A DNA stretch of 64,000 nt from Thalassia testudinum (taxonomy: Eukaryota; Streptophyta; Magnoliopsida; Alismatales; Hydrocharitaceae). Positions 33,990 to 46,920 of this stretch are shown in pieces (positions within the stretch are counted from its first letter, which is position 1; each line of letters opens with the position of its first letter). Under the pieces are notes generated by a model. The model ran no database searches and was not told where the DNA came from. It saw nothing but the letters and a program-made list of their open reading frames with translations. The stretch is taken from positions 18,769,501 to 18,833,500 of the forward strand of contig JAZHRO010000054.1 of assembly GCA_037157565.1 (NCBI GenBank), given 5' to 3'. A program made the position numbers and the translations under genes.

Positions 33990-36900
33990 TGTCGTGAACT
34001 CATGAAGTGAGTGGTGGGATATAAGGATTAAGAATTATTACTTAACAACTTAAGCTTAAGCATTTTAAGTTGTTATTTAGATTTGCAGGGTCCATATCTA
34101 ACAAGTTGTTAAGGCCTATTTTTCTCGATTAAACTTGTGTCTAGGCTCGGGTTGTTACAAATGGTATTAGTGCCAAACTCCTTTTGGTAGAAGGAAAGGG
34201 ATGCCCTTGTGACGAATAAAAAGTGTGTCATGTGGTGGTGCCGCCACTACTACTGGGAGAATATTGATTGATTAAACCTTGATGAAGATGTTAGGATTTC
34301 TAGTGAGGGAAGTTGTAACACCTCCAAAAATAGTTCAACATTGTAAATTCATGAAAGTGAATGGTGGGATATAAGGATTGATAATTACTACTTAACAACT
34401 TGAGCGTAAGTATTTTGCGTGGTTGCTTGGTTCCATTAGGTCTGTATCCAATAAGTTGTCAAGATCAATTTTTCTCAATTACACTCGAGTCTAAGCTAAG
34501 GTCGTTACAAATGGTATCAGAGCTAAACTCCCTCTAGTACAAAGAAAGGTGACGATCGGCCAATAACTAGGTTTTGTTATAGAAATAACGTTGTAGTACA
34601 ACTAGTTATTGCCATCATTACATATATTTTTTTACTCGGAAAATAAAGTTCTCCAAAGGTCGAACTCAGGGAGCAAGTCGTATTCTAGGGGTACAAAGTT
34701 TTTATTACAAAAATAAAGAGAGAGAGAGATGGAAATTTGGTGGCTTCTTCTTCTTCTCTTCTTTCTTTGTCTCTTCTTTCTTCTCTTCATGTTCTTCTTG
34801 TCTTCTCTCTTCTTGGCTCTTGAATCTTTCTTTCTTTTGCTTGCTTCCTTCAGATCTTCTTCTCGTGTTCTTCTTTTTCTTTTCTTGCTTCTTCTCTTCT
34901 TTCTTTTTCTTTAGAGCTTCCTCTTCTCTTTCTCCTCGTGTTTTGCTTTTCTTCTTTGTCTTCTTCTTTGCGGTCCTGCTCGCCTTTTCTTCTCCTTCTT
35001 CTTCGTCCTCAGAGCGTCGTCTGATTGTTCAATCAGATGACTTAAGTAACCCGCTGCTACAGTGCGTCCTCCTTCCTTCTCCTGTGCCTGCACGCTCAAG
35101 GGTTCAAAGTCAGAGGGCAAAACCTACTCTACCCTCTCCCCGCATCTCTCTCTCTGAATTCGCTTTTAGGAAAGCTCTCCTAGAGCAACCGGGTAATCGG
35201 GTACGTGGGTCGCGCCCGGGTCCAGGCCCACCGGCGTGCGGTGGTGGGCGAGGAGTGCAGGTCGGGCTAATCGGGTCGGGGCCAGGTCCGCGGGGCGTGA
35301 GCGTGGACGAGGCCAGGTAATCGGGCGGGTGAAGGGGACCTCACCCCGTGAACTGAGGCAAACAGCTTAAGGCACTTTTTGCCTTTAAGCGCTTGCTTGC
35401 CTCGGTGAGTTTCCGAGGTGGGACTAAATGTCCCACCTCAATTGGACGCCCGCGCGGAGGAGGCAGCGCCCAATCGAGGCTCCACGTGAGGGCTTCTCCC
35501 CAGCTGCAGCCTTGGACTCTTCGCGAAGATACCTCGCGCAGCCTGGGAGCCTGACCTGGGCGTGGCGCGCCTGGAGGAGCAGGTTGAGGAAGCTGCTTCA
35601 CTCGGCAATGGCGGCGGCGAGCGCAACACCTGTCCACAACAGCACGGCCTCTCGGCCTAATCAGATATGCGGAGGACCTTCGCCGTGACACGGCGAAGGT
35701 GGTCGGGGGGTCTGCAGGTGGCGGGGCGGAGCCTAAGGGCCGCCCTAGGTCAAACTGCAGGTTGGGAGATGGGTTTGGTCGGTAGAGTTGCAGAGGGCGA
35801 TTTGGGGGAAGTGGAAGGGCGGAGGATGATCAAGGTGAGGAGGCGAAGGTTATGCGGTGGTCGGCGAGCTGTGTGGGTTGCTGGAGTGATGGGAGCGGGT
35901 CGCCAGAGTGTGGCCGGAGGTGGAGAAGGTGAGGGTGATTAGGCGCGGTCGAGGGGTAATTAGATAAAAATAGCAGGGGGAAAAGAAAAAGGGGATAGAG
36001 AAGACTAATTCTAACCTAGCTAAAGTGACGAAGGGGATGAAGGGGCTGCCGGCTCGTACCTACCGGAGCTGGAGAAGAAATGCCCAGTGGGGGAGGACGG
36101 CAGCGACGACGGGGCAGAGGCAGCGTGCGCCGGTATTGCGCGACGCGGAGGAGAATCAGGAAGAAGTCTCTGCTGCTGGTATTGCGGCAGAGCGAAGAGG
36201 AGGAGGAGGAACCGCCGGAGCTGGAGGGCTTCTACCGGAGTGGGAAGAGAGGAAAGTGAGGGGGTATCTCCGTCAGATCTGAGTTGGGAAGAACGGCAGA
36301 GCGACGGGGGTATTTATAGGGGCAGAATCAGAGAGGAGGGCGGAGGGAGACGACGTGTCTCCCTCGCCGGAGGACGCTGGAGGAAGGAGACCCATACCGT
36401 CCGTGCGTTCGCACGGGTGGTATGGGTGGTCGCAGCACTTAGGGGGTGCTCCTGCAGTGGCTGACGACGCAGGACACCCCCATTTGACTTAGCAGGCCCC
36501 TCCTTACCCTGCGCGGCGCCATGCTCCGTGCAAGGTCGCCAGAGCATGGTGCTGCTCAGGTTTTGCAGGAGGGACCTAAACGTAAAGAACGAAGGAGAGT
36601 TAGGGGCCAAAATGTGAGGATTTCAAAAGATGAGGACCAAAACGTAAAGTCGGTCAAGAAGGTCTCTTCTTAGGCTCAAGTTTTTATGCATGACTAAATG
36701 TGGCCTAAGGATTTTAATGGTGAAATTTATTTCTAGGTCATACCTTGTTTGACCAGCCAATTTACGTAAAAATCCAAATTAAGTTATTCATTGGGCATGG
36801 TTCTCAATGTAGGTCAAAATGGGTTCCTAAGGCCAAATTGAAAGTCCTAAACCCTAGAGATTATTTTTCTATGAATTTTAGAGGGTTTATTTGATTTTTA

Positions 36901-37533
36901 CCTTACCTCGAACCACGTGAATTGAAGTGGATTTGTTTTAGGGTTACAGATTGTCATTTGATTCTTAAATTGCACGTGAACTCATTTCTGATTTATTCAA
37001 CCCACTTTTATCTTATTTAGATCATTTGACCTATGTTCGATTTCTGAGAAATTCCGTTTATGTACTGCAATAGTGAAATTGCAGTTTTTAACCTTTATTT
37101 CATGTTTTCTTCTCAGAACACTTATTCTTCAATTTAAGCCCTTTTCTAAGTTATGTAGGAGCTTTTATCCTTTGTATTAGGTCAAAATGAGCTAGTTATA
37201 ACTCATGATGAGGTTCTCATCAAAAGGGTTGCCTTTGGGATGGCTAAAGAATGCATATGAGGTGGAGCCACCACTACTACCGGGAGTGCATTGATCGAAC
37301 CCATGACGAGGATGTCGAGATTTCAAGTGAGGCATGTTGTAACACCCCCAAAAATAATATAATATCGTAAACTTATGAAAGTGAGTGGTGTGATATAAGG
37401 ATTAAGAATTATTACTTAATAACTTGGACTTCAGCATTTTGAATAATTGTTTGGGTTTATGAGACTCATACCCGACAAGTTGTTAAGGTCAGTTTTTCTC
37501 GATTAGACTTAGGTTTAGGCTCAGGTTATTACA
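33990..37533 (+). mobile_element. TRIM-like tandem array: three ~200-bp LTRs, interrupted
   Basis: Three related LTRs lie in the same orientation: 33990-34159 (5' end missing), 34311-34509 and 37335-37533. They share GTGAGTGGTGGGATATAAGG-type sequence and end in TTACA. The first two are followed by primer sites (34162, degenerate; 34512-34523, TGGTATCAGAGC). The internal part is only about 150 bp and has no coding sequence. This fits a terminal-repeat retrotransposon in miniature in an LTR-int-LTR-int-LTR arrangement. The second internal part is split by the solo LTR at 34550-37222. Confidence 0.75.
34550..37222 (-). mobile_element. 2.67-kb solo LTR inside the TRIM array
   Basis: On the plus strand it begins TGACGATCGG and ends CTCTCATCA-like (TTCTCATCA), with the 5-bp duplication AAAGG at 34545-34549 and 37223-37227. 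Removing it rejoins the TRIM internal sequence. Minus-strand sense is suggested by CCTATAAATACCCC near 36315. It shares with the insertion at 18908 the TGACG start, the ATCA end and a phrase GTCGA-CTCAGGGAG. The middle (35100-36500) is GC-rich, and its open frames, including a Phe/Ser-rich one at 34820-35320, show no domain. Confidence 0.8.
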
Positions 37534-38360
37534 TCAAGACTGTCATCGCAAGGCGTGCATAGAACCCTCACTTACCAGTGTTGCTCTGCTTGCACCTCGC
37601 ATCTACGTTTTCTTCTTCTTAAACACAAAGTACTGATGCACATCTTCATCAGACAAGGTGTGCAGACTCATGCAGAAGCCCTATTTTAAGATGTATCAAG
37701 TAGCCCTCGTAAGGGATAATCTTGAAGTACGGGTGAGAACTTCTGTGCAGAACCCGCTCTCTCTTTCCATCCCTCTCATAATACTCTCTCCCTATCACCC
37801 TCTCAACCGTACCCCCGACGATCTCCCACCCTCTCTCTCTCTCCATCTTGTTGAGGGAGGGTTTTGTAATGGTGAAAGGATATAAATCGTTGTTATTCTA
37901 GCTTAGAATTAACATTTAATGGAAGGGCACTTATCGGTGACGATGCAACTTTGTGAGGTTATTTATGTAAATAAGAGTATGGATATAGTTATGAATGTTT
38001 AGAGGTGCATACACATAAAATTCCCTACTTTTTTTTAGTAGAATCTATTTCTGCAAGATATGCCTAAGATGCCATCCGGCGAGAACACGCGGTACGGACA
38101 TCTGGCAAGCCAAAACGCCAAAACGCATCAGACAAAAGCCATCGTCGCCCCTTTCCCACTTGACTCTCTTCTATTTTGACGGGTTCATTTCCAGCCAACG
38201 AGTCCGAATAAGCATAATTAATTAATCCAACTGACCCCTTGCGTCTCCCGCTGTCTGCCGATGCCTGACACAGGCTGTTTAGAGGGATAGAGAGAGGCAG
38301 AGGAGGAGGGAGGGGAGTTGTGATTCCTTGAGAAAAGGGTTGAGACGAGGAGAGGATCAA
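37534..38360 (+). promoter_or_regulatory. Upstream region of the annexin gene
   Basis: The first part has a CT-rich run (37757-37850). From about 38280 to 38360 the plus strand is purine-rich (GAGAGAGGCAGAGGAGG), a likely 5' UTR. No convincing TATA box is seen. Confidence 0.4.
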
Positions 38361-41300
38361 ATGGCCGATGCTGCTGCAGGATTTTCACGGGTTGCTACTC
38401 CAAGGGATGATGCAGTTAGACTTTACAAGGCTTTCAAAGGTACCTTTGATCACCCTTTTGGGTCTCCCCCTATATGCAATTCTTGCCTTTTTGCAATAAC
38501 CCACATCTGTGATTTTCAGAGATTTACCCTCAACAAAGTTGGGGGGGTATTGCATGCCGTACGTTTTATAGTTAACACCGTCAAAAAGCACAAGACGTAG
38601 ATTCGAACGAATGGGAGATTCATTTTTTCTTGAGAACAAAGTTTTATTGTCTTGTCGAAAGAGCCGTGAAAAAATTCTTTAGAAGCCAAATATAGCGTGT
38701 CCTCTAATAATTACAATATGGCTGCCAGTATAATTGACGTTTATGTGGGCATCATCTATAATTGTTTGCCCAGGAATCTCATAGATTGCAACAAGCAAAA
38801 AAAGTGGATGCTTTGGAAATTATCTCCCAACTGGGTTTTAGCTTTTCAACGACCCATGGTCCTCATCTCTCTTTTTTCACAAAAAAAAAAAAAAAAAAGA
38901 AAAACCCATCTCTCCGGTCATGTGACCAACCATAAATATTTTGTTCTTGTCCTTTCTTTAAATCCCACGGCATCGATGAAAGGGAGGTTATTGCAGTTTT
39001 CTGAATTTATCAATGACAGTTGGATGATGATGAGAATATAAAACGTTCAAATAGCAGAAAATTATATCTATAAATTATATCTGTCAGTCTAGAAGAAATA
39101 AGTCTATAAGTCTATATTTGAACAAATTATATCTATAAGTCCAGAAGAAATAAGGCATATCTACCCATAAACTAAAGAAAAGTGCGTCTCGCTTCCTTCA
39201 GCCGCGTCATCACTTCTCCACCGCACCCGTCACATATCATTAAAAAAAAAAAAAAAAACAAATGATACGGCTCTAATTCCATCACATTCGGTGGGGGTGT
39301 TGGAAGGAGGTATCTCATTCTCATATTGTCACGAAATTACATCCATAATCTTTGGATCATCTAAAATAAAACAAAAAAAATGAGAGTTACCTCCTCTTTA
39401 CTCTTTGTTGCCTCCTCCTTCTCCACCTTGTACCTCTCTCTCCTTCTTTTTTCGATTCACGCAGTCTCCTATATTATTGTATATTTATACTTAAAAATTA
39501 ACCAAATGATTGTCAATGAAAAAAAATCATTTGATATTCCTACTGCATTTTTAATAAAATTTTGGTAATACTCTTCTAGCTTATATTATTATTAATCATC
39601 AACTTTAATGCAAATAAAAATTGATTTATAAATTAAATTTTATTAGAGTAATTTTTTAAATGTTTAGTCAAATCATATACTATATTTACATATCTAGAAA
39701 TTTCATGAACTCTTGTAATGAAGTGCAAATACTATCACTAATATAAAATTATAACAACATACACTCTCTTTAGCCTAAAAAAAAAGATTTTTACAAAAAG
39801 AAAAGAAACTTGCATATGTTAAAGAAACAACTGCAAGAGCAGAGGAGATTATCATATTTGCTAAATGAGATTACGTCTCTATCATTATTTATGATCAGAA
39901 GTTGCCATGTAAAATTAAGATAGTCTTAAACGGATGAAACCATTTAAGACTTTGTTCTGTCACTAGCTCAGGAACATAGAGCATACTTCTATTGTCAAGA
40001 TATAGACATCTTGAGAATGACCACAAAAAGTTAGAAGTTCTTTCATGTTTGAAATGTTGTTAGCAGTATTATGCGAGTCAAAGACAACAATTTGTTTTGT
40101 CGCGCATGTGACAAACATACATCTTGTTGGTTTTTTTTTTTTGAGAAAACAAGTACACATCTTGTTAATGAGTTATCCATGTTAAACATGATCCAAAATT
40201 ACCAAGGCAAGATTCAGTTTGCAATTTCACTTTCTCTGTAAAGCTTTGCCCACGAATGACGTCATTCAACCAAATAAAGTAAATGCAAATTTATCTTCAA
40301 TTTATGCTACATCAAGTTACTTGTTAACCACTCTTACTGTATAGGTTTTGGTTGCGATACTGCAACTGTCGTTGATATTCTTGTTCATCGTGATGCAACT
40401 CAGCGTTCTTTCATTCAACATGAATACAGAAGCATGTATGGAGATGAATTAACCGAGAGATTGAATTCTGAGCTAAGTGGAGACCTCAAGGTAGAAATTA
40501 CGCTTTGTCTTTTAAGGAAAGCTTAATATAGCATTAAAACACTTCTATTACCATCAAATGATGGGTGAATTCTATGATTTCTTCAATTGATTCCACGAAA
40601 TTCAGATGCTTCATTTCTAAATTGAGACCTCCAAGAGATGCCATTATATGCCACTTATTCAGTTGCTATTCATAATGAATGGCATCAATAGGATTACGTA
40701 TGGCAGATGCAACATCTTTTTCAACCTTAAAATTTTCGGCCAGAGCACCAAAATGAAAATATTCTCCACCTTTTCCCTTGCCATTGATCATCAAGTTTGG
40801 CTGGTACGACAAGTTTAGTGGAATATATCAGAAAATACGAAAGAATGCTAAGACAAAGTTAACTTGCAAACATCAACAGCTACATGGATGACTGAAACTT
40901 GCAGCGATCCATTTTAATTTGCTAATATCAACGAAAAAACTTTATTGCATTCTTACCACTAGTCATATTCTTGATGTCGGATATGTAATTGGGTGATTTC
41001 GATCCATCTAGTCTAAGTGGTGCTTCGATGGCTACCAGCGGACACATTGGGTTGTGCAAAGCAGGCTCGAGAAGTAGTTGCATTTTTGTTTCTTTTGCAA
41101 CTTCATGTACCAATAATTTTCCATCACAGAACTAAGATAGTTCAATAACTTCAATTATTCTCTGAGGTGCTAATTTTTGTTTACGCCCTGCTTGTCTTCA
41201 AAGTATACATGGTTAACCATCCACCCATTTGCCTCAGAAAGCAGTTCTTCTTTGGATCCCTGATCCAGCAATGCGTGATGCAACCATCATCAAGGAGTCA

Positions 41301-42364
41301 CTTTTTGAGTCTGGCAATATGCATGGTGCCATTGAAGTTTTATGTTCTCGCACACCTTCCCAAATAGCTATATACAAGCAAGCATACCTTGCAAGATTTG
41401 GACTTCCTGTTGAGCATGACATTCAGGACAAGTTCTCTGGTGATACGCAGAAGGTATTGATGAGAAGCACGACTTGGTTGTTTTGGTTTTACTTGCTCAA
41501 CTTGGTTAGTAATAACAAAGGAAATGGCCTCTATAATATATTTCCATCATTATTAATTTTGGGGCTCAAAATGATTTCCTAATAATGACTAAGTTCGTCA
41601 CGTACTTCCATTAATTGCTTGTGCAAGCTGATTGTTCGTGCAACTCTGATGCACTAATTTTTTCCCTTCTCGCAGTTGCTACTCACATACATCGGCACCA
41701 TGCGTTACGAGGGACCTGAATTCGATCCAACCATGGTGGACAAGGATGGAGATGATCTGTATAAGGCTGGAGAAAAACGTTTGGGAACTGATGAGAAGAC
41801 TTTCATCCGGATCTTCAGCACAAGGAGTGCAACTCATCTGGCTACCGTATCATCTTACTACAATCGTCGCCGGGGCCACTCACTTGCAAAGGTCATATGA
41901 TCGTCCTACCTGTTATCCAATCAACTCCCATACTCAGTTTCCTGATCGTATCTGTCATTACGTGGTTCTTGTAGGCTGTAAAAAAGGAAACATCTGGAAA
42001 CTTTGAATTCGCCCTATTGACAATTCTAAGATGTTCCGAGAATCCTGCTAAGTACTTTGCAAAGGTTGTTGCTTATAAATAATCAATATTTAGCATAATT
42101 TAATGGAATAGTGGTGTTTTCAAATTTATTTGTGAGTAACAGTTTTGTTTATATTGTGTGCAGAGGTTGTACAAGTCCATGAAGGGATTGGGAACTAATG
42201 ATGCAATGCTTGTAAGGACAGTGGTTGGTAGGGCAGAGATTGACATGCCATACATAAAGGTAGAATACCATAAGAAATATGGCAAACCATTGGTTGAGGC
42301 AATTCATTCAGATACTTCAGGCAATTACCGAACATTCCTCCTTTCACTAGTTGGTGGGACTTAG
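38361..42364 (+). CDS. Plant annexin (six exons, 315 aa)
   Basis: Exons at 38361-38439, 40345-40490, 41238-41453, 41676-41891, 41975-42064 and 42164-42364 join at GT-AG borders into 315 codons plus TAG, the usual annexin length. Annexins bind acidic phospholipids in a calcium-dependent way at the inner face of membranes and act in trafficking, ion transport and stress. Four annexin repeats are seen. Repeat 1 has GFGCD (27-31) with Glu69 40 residues on, and His41 in the position linked to peroxidase activity in plant annexins. Repeat 4 has GLGT (257-260) with Asp299, a complete type II calcium site. Repeat 2 lacks the GxGT loop; repeat 3 keeps RLGTDEKT. It starts [27 protein letters not shown]. 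Intron 1 is long (1905 bp) and holds a dispersed repeat. Subtype is uncertain. Confidence 0.95.
39376..39745 (+). repeat. Dispersed repeat in annexin intron 1
   Basis: Similar in the same orientation to about 46190-46515. Both have a CT-rich start, then TTTATAC, AAAATCAT, ATTAATTATCA-like and CAAATAAAAATT words, TTAGAGTAA and ATATCTA(G/A)AAATTT in the same order. Non-coding; MITE or TIR-element fragment likely. Confidence 0.6.
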
Positions 42365-42707
42365 AAATATACCCAGAGATAGCAGGCTTTTCTTCCACTG
42401 GACCGTGGACTTGTGGCTCTTGTGTAGTAACATCTCTTTCTCACCAGTAATTTAGTTTGTTTGCATATTTCGACTGCATTTTGGTATGTGTTTATCTTCT
42501 TGGACTATTAAAGAGTTGTATTAATTCCTTTAACAAGATACAGCATTTGTGTTTTGTAAGTTGCTGTTGCTAACTAATATGTTCCTGTAGAGGTAATGTC
42601 TATAATCATATGGGAGTTCTTTTTCATAGAATAGGTAGTAATTCACGTTTTATTTGCTTCTTTTTAAAGCTGACCGCCAGAAAAATATCCGTCAACAGAA
42701 ATGGTAA
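42365..42707 (+). other. Annexin 3' UTR and spacer
   Basis: T-rich sequence after the stop. No strict AATAAA was located; the 3' end is not defined. Confidence 0.4.
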
Positions 42708-43825
42708 TGTTAAATAAACAAAATATATGTGCAACAACTTGACACAAGTAAGAATCGTCGTGAACGTAAAAATGTAACATAGAAAACTCCAAAGAAAAAC
42801 TACGGGTGATGATCAATCGAGTTCAATATTTTATTAATTTTATTCAAGAGATAAATAGTAGTACAACAATCTTTATATAGGTCCACACTCTGGCCAAGTC
42901 TTAGTCTTAATCTTAGTCCTATTCCCATTCCTATTGTTAATAGGACTGAACTTATTAATTAATAATATTACTTTAATACTCAGATACACATGATTATGCT
43001 CGCACTGGATAGATCTTTAAGTAGGCAGGGCAAGCTGATAGCCCAGAATGTTGATCAAAAGGTGTTCTATCCAATAGGAAACTAAGATTTGCTGGAGATA
43101 TTTCCAATATGGTTTATTGCTTGAAATAGAGAGCTTATAGATTAAGTGGTGACCGGTGAGACAGGTAAAGCCCTCTATCTCTAGATAGATAATTGATAGC
43201 ATCGAGTCTTTTCAAGGTTAAAAGTAGTATAAAGTAGAGAAAACATCTGAATAATCAAAAGATAAGAGTAAGACACCTTGATATATAAAGGAAGACAGGT
43301 AAACAGTGGAGAAGTCCAGAATAGCTGTGAAAGTTGAAAATCGTCAATATATGCTTTTGCAAATTTTCTCCATGTCGAGAGTGGAGAGGGGAAAAGACAT
43401 TCATCACTAATTAAATTCTAATTAGGAGATGGAAAAGACATCTATTTTGAAATTATCCCTTTTATACAAAAATCTCAGAAAGAGTGTGCCTTCGGTGCAT
43501 GGAGACTAAAAGAGTGGGCTTTTCTTGCGTGAAGACCCAAAATCACCTGCTTTGATATTATGTCAAATGAACAGAATATATGTGCAGCATAATACAAATG
43601 AAAATTGTTAAGAATGCTAAGATGTAACGCGGAAAACTTTGAAGGGGAAAAAACATGGGCTCAAGAGGGCTGAATATTTCATTGATTCTACTCAAGAAAA
43701 ATAGTAGCATAATGTCCTTTATATAGACTCACACATAGCTTAAGTTCTAGCCTTAACCCTATTCAAACTCCCATTCCTATTCCTGATAGGTTTGGACTTA
43801 TTAATTGATTTCATTACTCTCAACA
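42708..43825 (-). mobile_element. Complete miniature LTR element (~1.1 kb)
   Basis: Two direct repeats, 42708 to about 42987 and 43561-43825, share ATATATGTGCA, TATTTCATTGATT-like and CCTATTCC-rich words. The whole is flanked by the 5-bp duplication GGTAA (42703-42707 and 43826-43830). Left of the right LTR, the sequence GCTTTGATATTA is a degenerate reverse complement of the tRNA-Met primer site, so the element lies on the minus strand. The 570-bp interior has no recognised protein. It is non-autonomous, TRIM-sized and sits about 340 bp past the annexin stop. Confidence 0.78.
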
Positions 43826-43830
43826 GGTAA

Positions 43831-45545
43831 TGTTTCCTTTGGGTGACAGAAGTATGCATTTTCCAGACTTTTTGGCCCTGGTTCTTCTTTAAAAGAAAGA
43901 AAGCATCCGGATGATAAGTTGAAAAATCCTTTAAAAACGCACCTTTTGGGAATAGAGTCCCTGTTCTCAGAGTGAGATGAACACTTATTGCAAATTATCT
44001 TCTTATCACAATCTTTCATATACGCGTCTCAGATTCTTAGGATTATCAGAGATGTCATTTTTGCTTGAGCATAGGAAACAATGAACAGTGTCGAGCTGAA
44101 GCTGTTTGGTGTATCAGAGTATCCAAGCATCAAACGAAGGGTTAAGGAAACACAACCCTAACTGGCGAGATAAATTCAGTGAATGATAAGCATGGAAACG
44201 GGTCTAACCCTTCCAGGTTTCTATCAAACTTGTTGAATTAGGTGAATGAAAATGATTTTCATTGAATTTTAGTCGTCACGGTTTTTACATGTGTTCATAA
44301 GAAAATTATACGACTTAAAATAGGAAGGTTGCTGAAATTTCTGAATGTCAGGGAGTCTCAGTTGACGACGATGACCACATCGTTTGGATATGGCATATTG
44401 TATTTCAGTTGCCCAAATTGAGTGTCTCACTCAATCGAGACCATGAATCAAACATGCCAATTGTTTTGCAGGCTCGTAAACGAGAGAGAAAATGGTAGCT
44501 GAGGGTAGAAAACGATGACAAATTTAACGCTCTACCCTTTATCAAGCAGAGGCTTCCGCTGCCCTGAGCAGCTCCTCTCCCACTTTCAAAAGTTGCCGTG
44601 CTTGATCTCGAGCTGGAGCTTGGGCGTCGATTTTTGCCTCCCATCAACGATTACTCAAGATGAACTACAAGCACGTACGCTCCAAACCAACTGCTGCAAT
44701 GATTGTGCCCCTCTAGCTCTTTCGAGAAGTAAGTCAACCTTGGTGTCGTCATGCCATGTGGTCAACGTCGGACATTATGGAACAGCCGAATCATTTGATT
44801 TTCATTCAAATAACCAATCAATGCCTAAGGCATGCATATTTTTGTTATTGGTTACAACCTGCCCATATGTTGACTTGGCAGATTCTTTGAGCCCTGTGGG
44901 CTTGGCTTCATGCGTTAGTGGTACATCCTGTGGGCTCAACCCCCAAACACCCAACTCTTTTATATACAAGTTAAAATAAGGTTCCACGTCACAATCTGGC
45001 CACCCCCAACCAAAACATTTCAAAGAATTAAAGAGGAACTTACGTACGCCGAAGCCCCTTCAAAAGTGCTCCCTCGCGATATATTTCAAAGGAAACTACA
45101 GTAAACGTGGGCAACCAGTCATTGCCTTTAAAAAAATAAACATAACAGCCCTTTTTCAGCATTTTTATACGGATATAACAGGAGGAACTGGTTTGCACGA
45201 TTAATCAGATAAACAAGGAGCCAAACTTCCACGATTAATCGGCAAAGATAAACCGCACGCGCCCTACCCTCCCTCCAAGACAAACAACCGTACGTACCCC
45301 GATGGTGGTTCAAACCTTCCCCTTTCCAAGATATACAACACATATTTCATATGGTATATTCTCTTATGCTCCGTTTGACGAGGGATCCCTCGAGGGTTAT
45401 CTCTTGATTAAAGAAATATTAAAGAAATGTAAAGGAAATATTACTTGTAGGATTTATGTGCGATAAATTATCAATTTTTTCCACTTTTGTCCAAATAAAA
45501 TTCTAGGTAATAATAATCTATATCTATATCTATATCTATTCTTTA
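43831..45545. other. Intergenic, no gene supported
   Basis: The plus-strand frame at 44515-44979 (154 codons) and the minus frame at 43801-44019 have no recognised domain. A TATCTA triplet run lies at 45519-45539. Confidence 0.45.
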
Positions 45546-46020
45546 TTATGTAAGAAAAGGTGATTTGCACGTGTCTCCACCTCACCCCCAATATCTCCTC
45601 TCCTTCTGTCTTTCATTCTTCGACAAAATCCAACCACGAGTTAAGATCTCCCCCTCCTTTAGCCACGTGTCCCACGCCACCATCACCGCCACGCCCCCCT
45701 GATTCCTCTCTTCTCGGTCGAATCCAACCTGACATTGATTTTGAATGTACTTATTCCATCAATATGGATTTCAATTTTTTTTTCTTTTTACAAAATTACT
45801 CTTTAATAACCTTTTCAATCACGAAAAAAAATCATGGTACCATATTCATCAGTACCAATGAAGGATGAATCATTAGAATTAAATATTTTTTAAATATTAA
45901 CCATTGATTATAATGTATTGTTGGATAACGATGTAAATAAATTTATATAATAATTTACAAAATATTAGATAATAATTCAAATAAATCTTATATGAAATTA
46001 GATCATATAATACATCTTAC
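45545..46020 (+). repeat. Possible diverged copy of the intron-1 repeat
   Basis: A CT-rich start with CATTCTTCG, then ATCACGAAAAAAAATCATG and AATTCAAATAAA words in the same order as in the copies at 39376 and 46190. Similarity is weak. Confidence 0.3.
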
Positions 46021-46189
46021 AAGAAATTCTTGATTACAGATATGTAGGTTACATTTTTAGATGTTTAAAAAATTTTACCTACAAGGGCCAAAACAATCCC
46101 ACCGAAAATCCATTTTGCCCAAAAAAAAATTCTATAGAAAAATCTCCACCACTGCCCGTCCCCACGAACAAAAAAAAAAAAACAATTCT

Positions 46190-46515
46190 CACGAAATGGA
46201 AATGTCTCCCATTCATTCTTCGTTACTACCCTCTCCTCGACCTCTTAGCCCTTCTCTCATCCTCTCTTCAACTCACACGGTCGCCTCCACCGTCATATAT
46301 TTTTACTCTAATATTTGATTGACGATCGAATAAAATCATGTGAGGCTATGAAATTTTAGCATTACCTCAATAATTTATATTATTATTTATTATCAAATTT
46401 AATTCAAATAAAAATTATATCATAAATTTAATTTCATTAGAGTAAATTTTTAAGATACTTAAATCAAATTATATATCTAAAAATTTTACAAACTTCCACG
46501 GCAAATCACGGGTAA
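46190..46515 (+). repeat. Dispersed repeat, second copy
   Basis: Partner of the repeat in annexin intron 1 (39376-39745), same orientation. No coding capacity is recognised. Confidence 0.6.
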
Positions 46516-46920
46516 TATCACTAATACTAATAACAATAATAATAACGTCAGCCATCATGGTGACGACGGTGTAGCTTGGGATATGACACTGACATTGAAA
46601 ACGTTGACGATAGCGAGTAGTAGGAGATTTTTCGCCGTGGTTGGACGCGTAAAGCGTCGACATCGGATGTCCTGCGTAGGATGATGTATAGTTTGAGCTA
46701 AGAACCACGATCATTCTTCAATTCCGCGCAGGATGTATAATACTTTTTCTCTGAAAAGCGCTTAAATAATAAACTGTACCACGTATAGCATTCCTCGCAC
46801 TGCATTAATAAATCAAAGGAAGACAAGTTGGACGATTGGAGCGGTTAGGAATCAAAGACTAAAGGCAAGGGATTGGATCCATCCAAGACGAACGTCCTTG
46901 GATTTCTCACCCAAAACTCT
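46516..46920. other. Spacer without a recognised gene
   Basis: Mixed-composition DNA. The minus frame 46469-46714 is unremarkable. Confidence 0.45.

Noticed and set aside
34820..35320. 166-codon Phe/Ser/Leu-rich frame, considered as a membrane protein
   Set aside because: It arises from a CT-rich run inside the solo LTR; no conserved motif and no start context.
41676..41900. Annexin exon 4 as a separate small gene
   Set aside because: It has exact splice borders and joins in frame with exons 3 and 5 of the annexin gene.
44515..44979. 154-codon plus-strand frame
   Set aside because: No recognised domain, no splice or promoter support, and minus-strand frames of similar length overlap.
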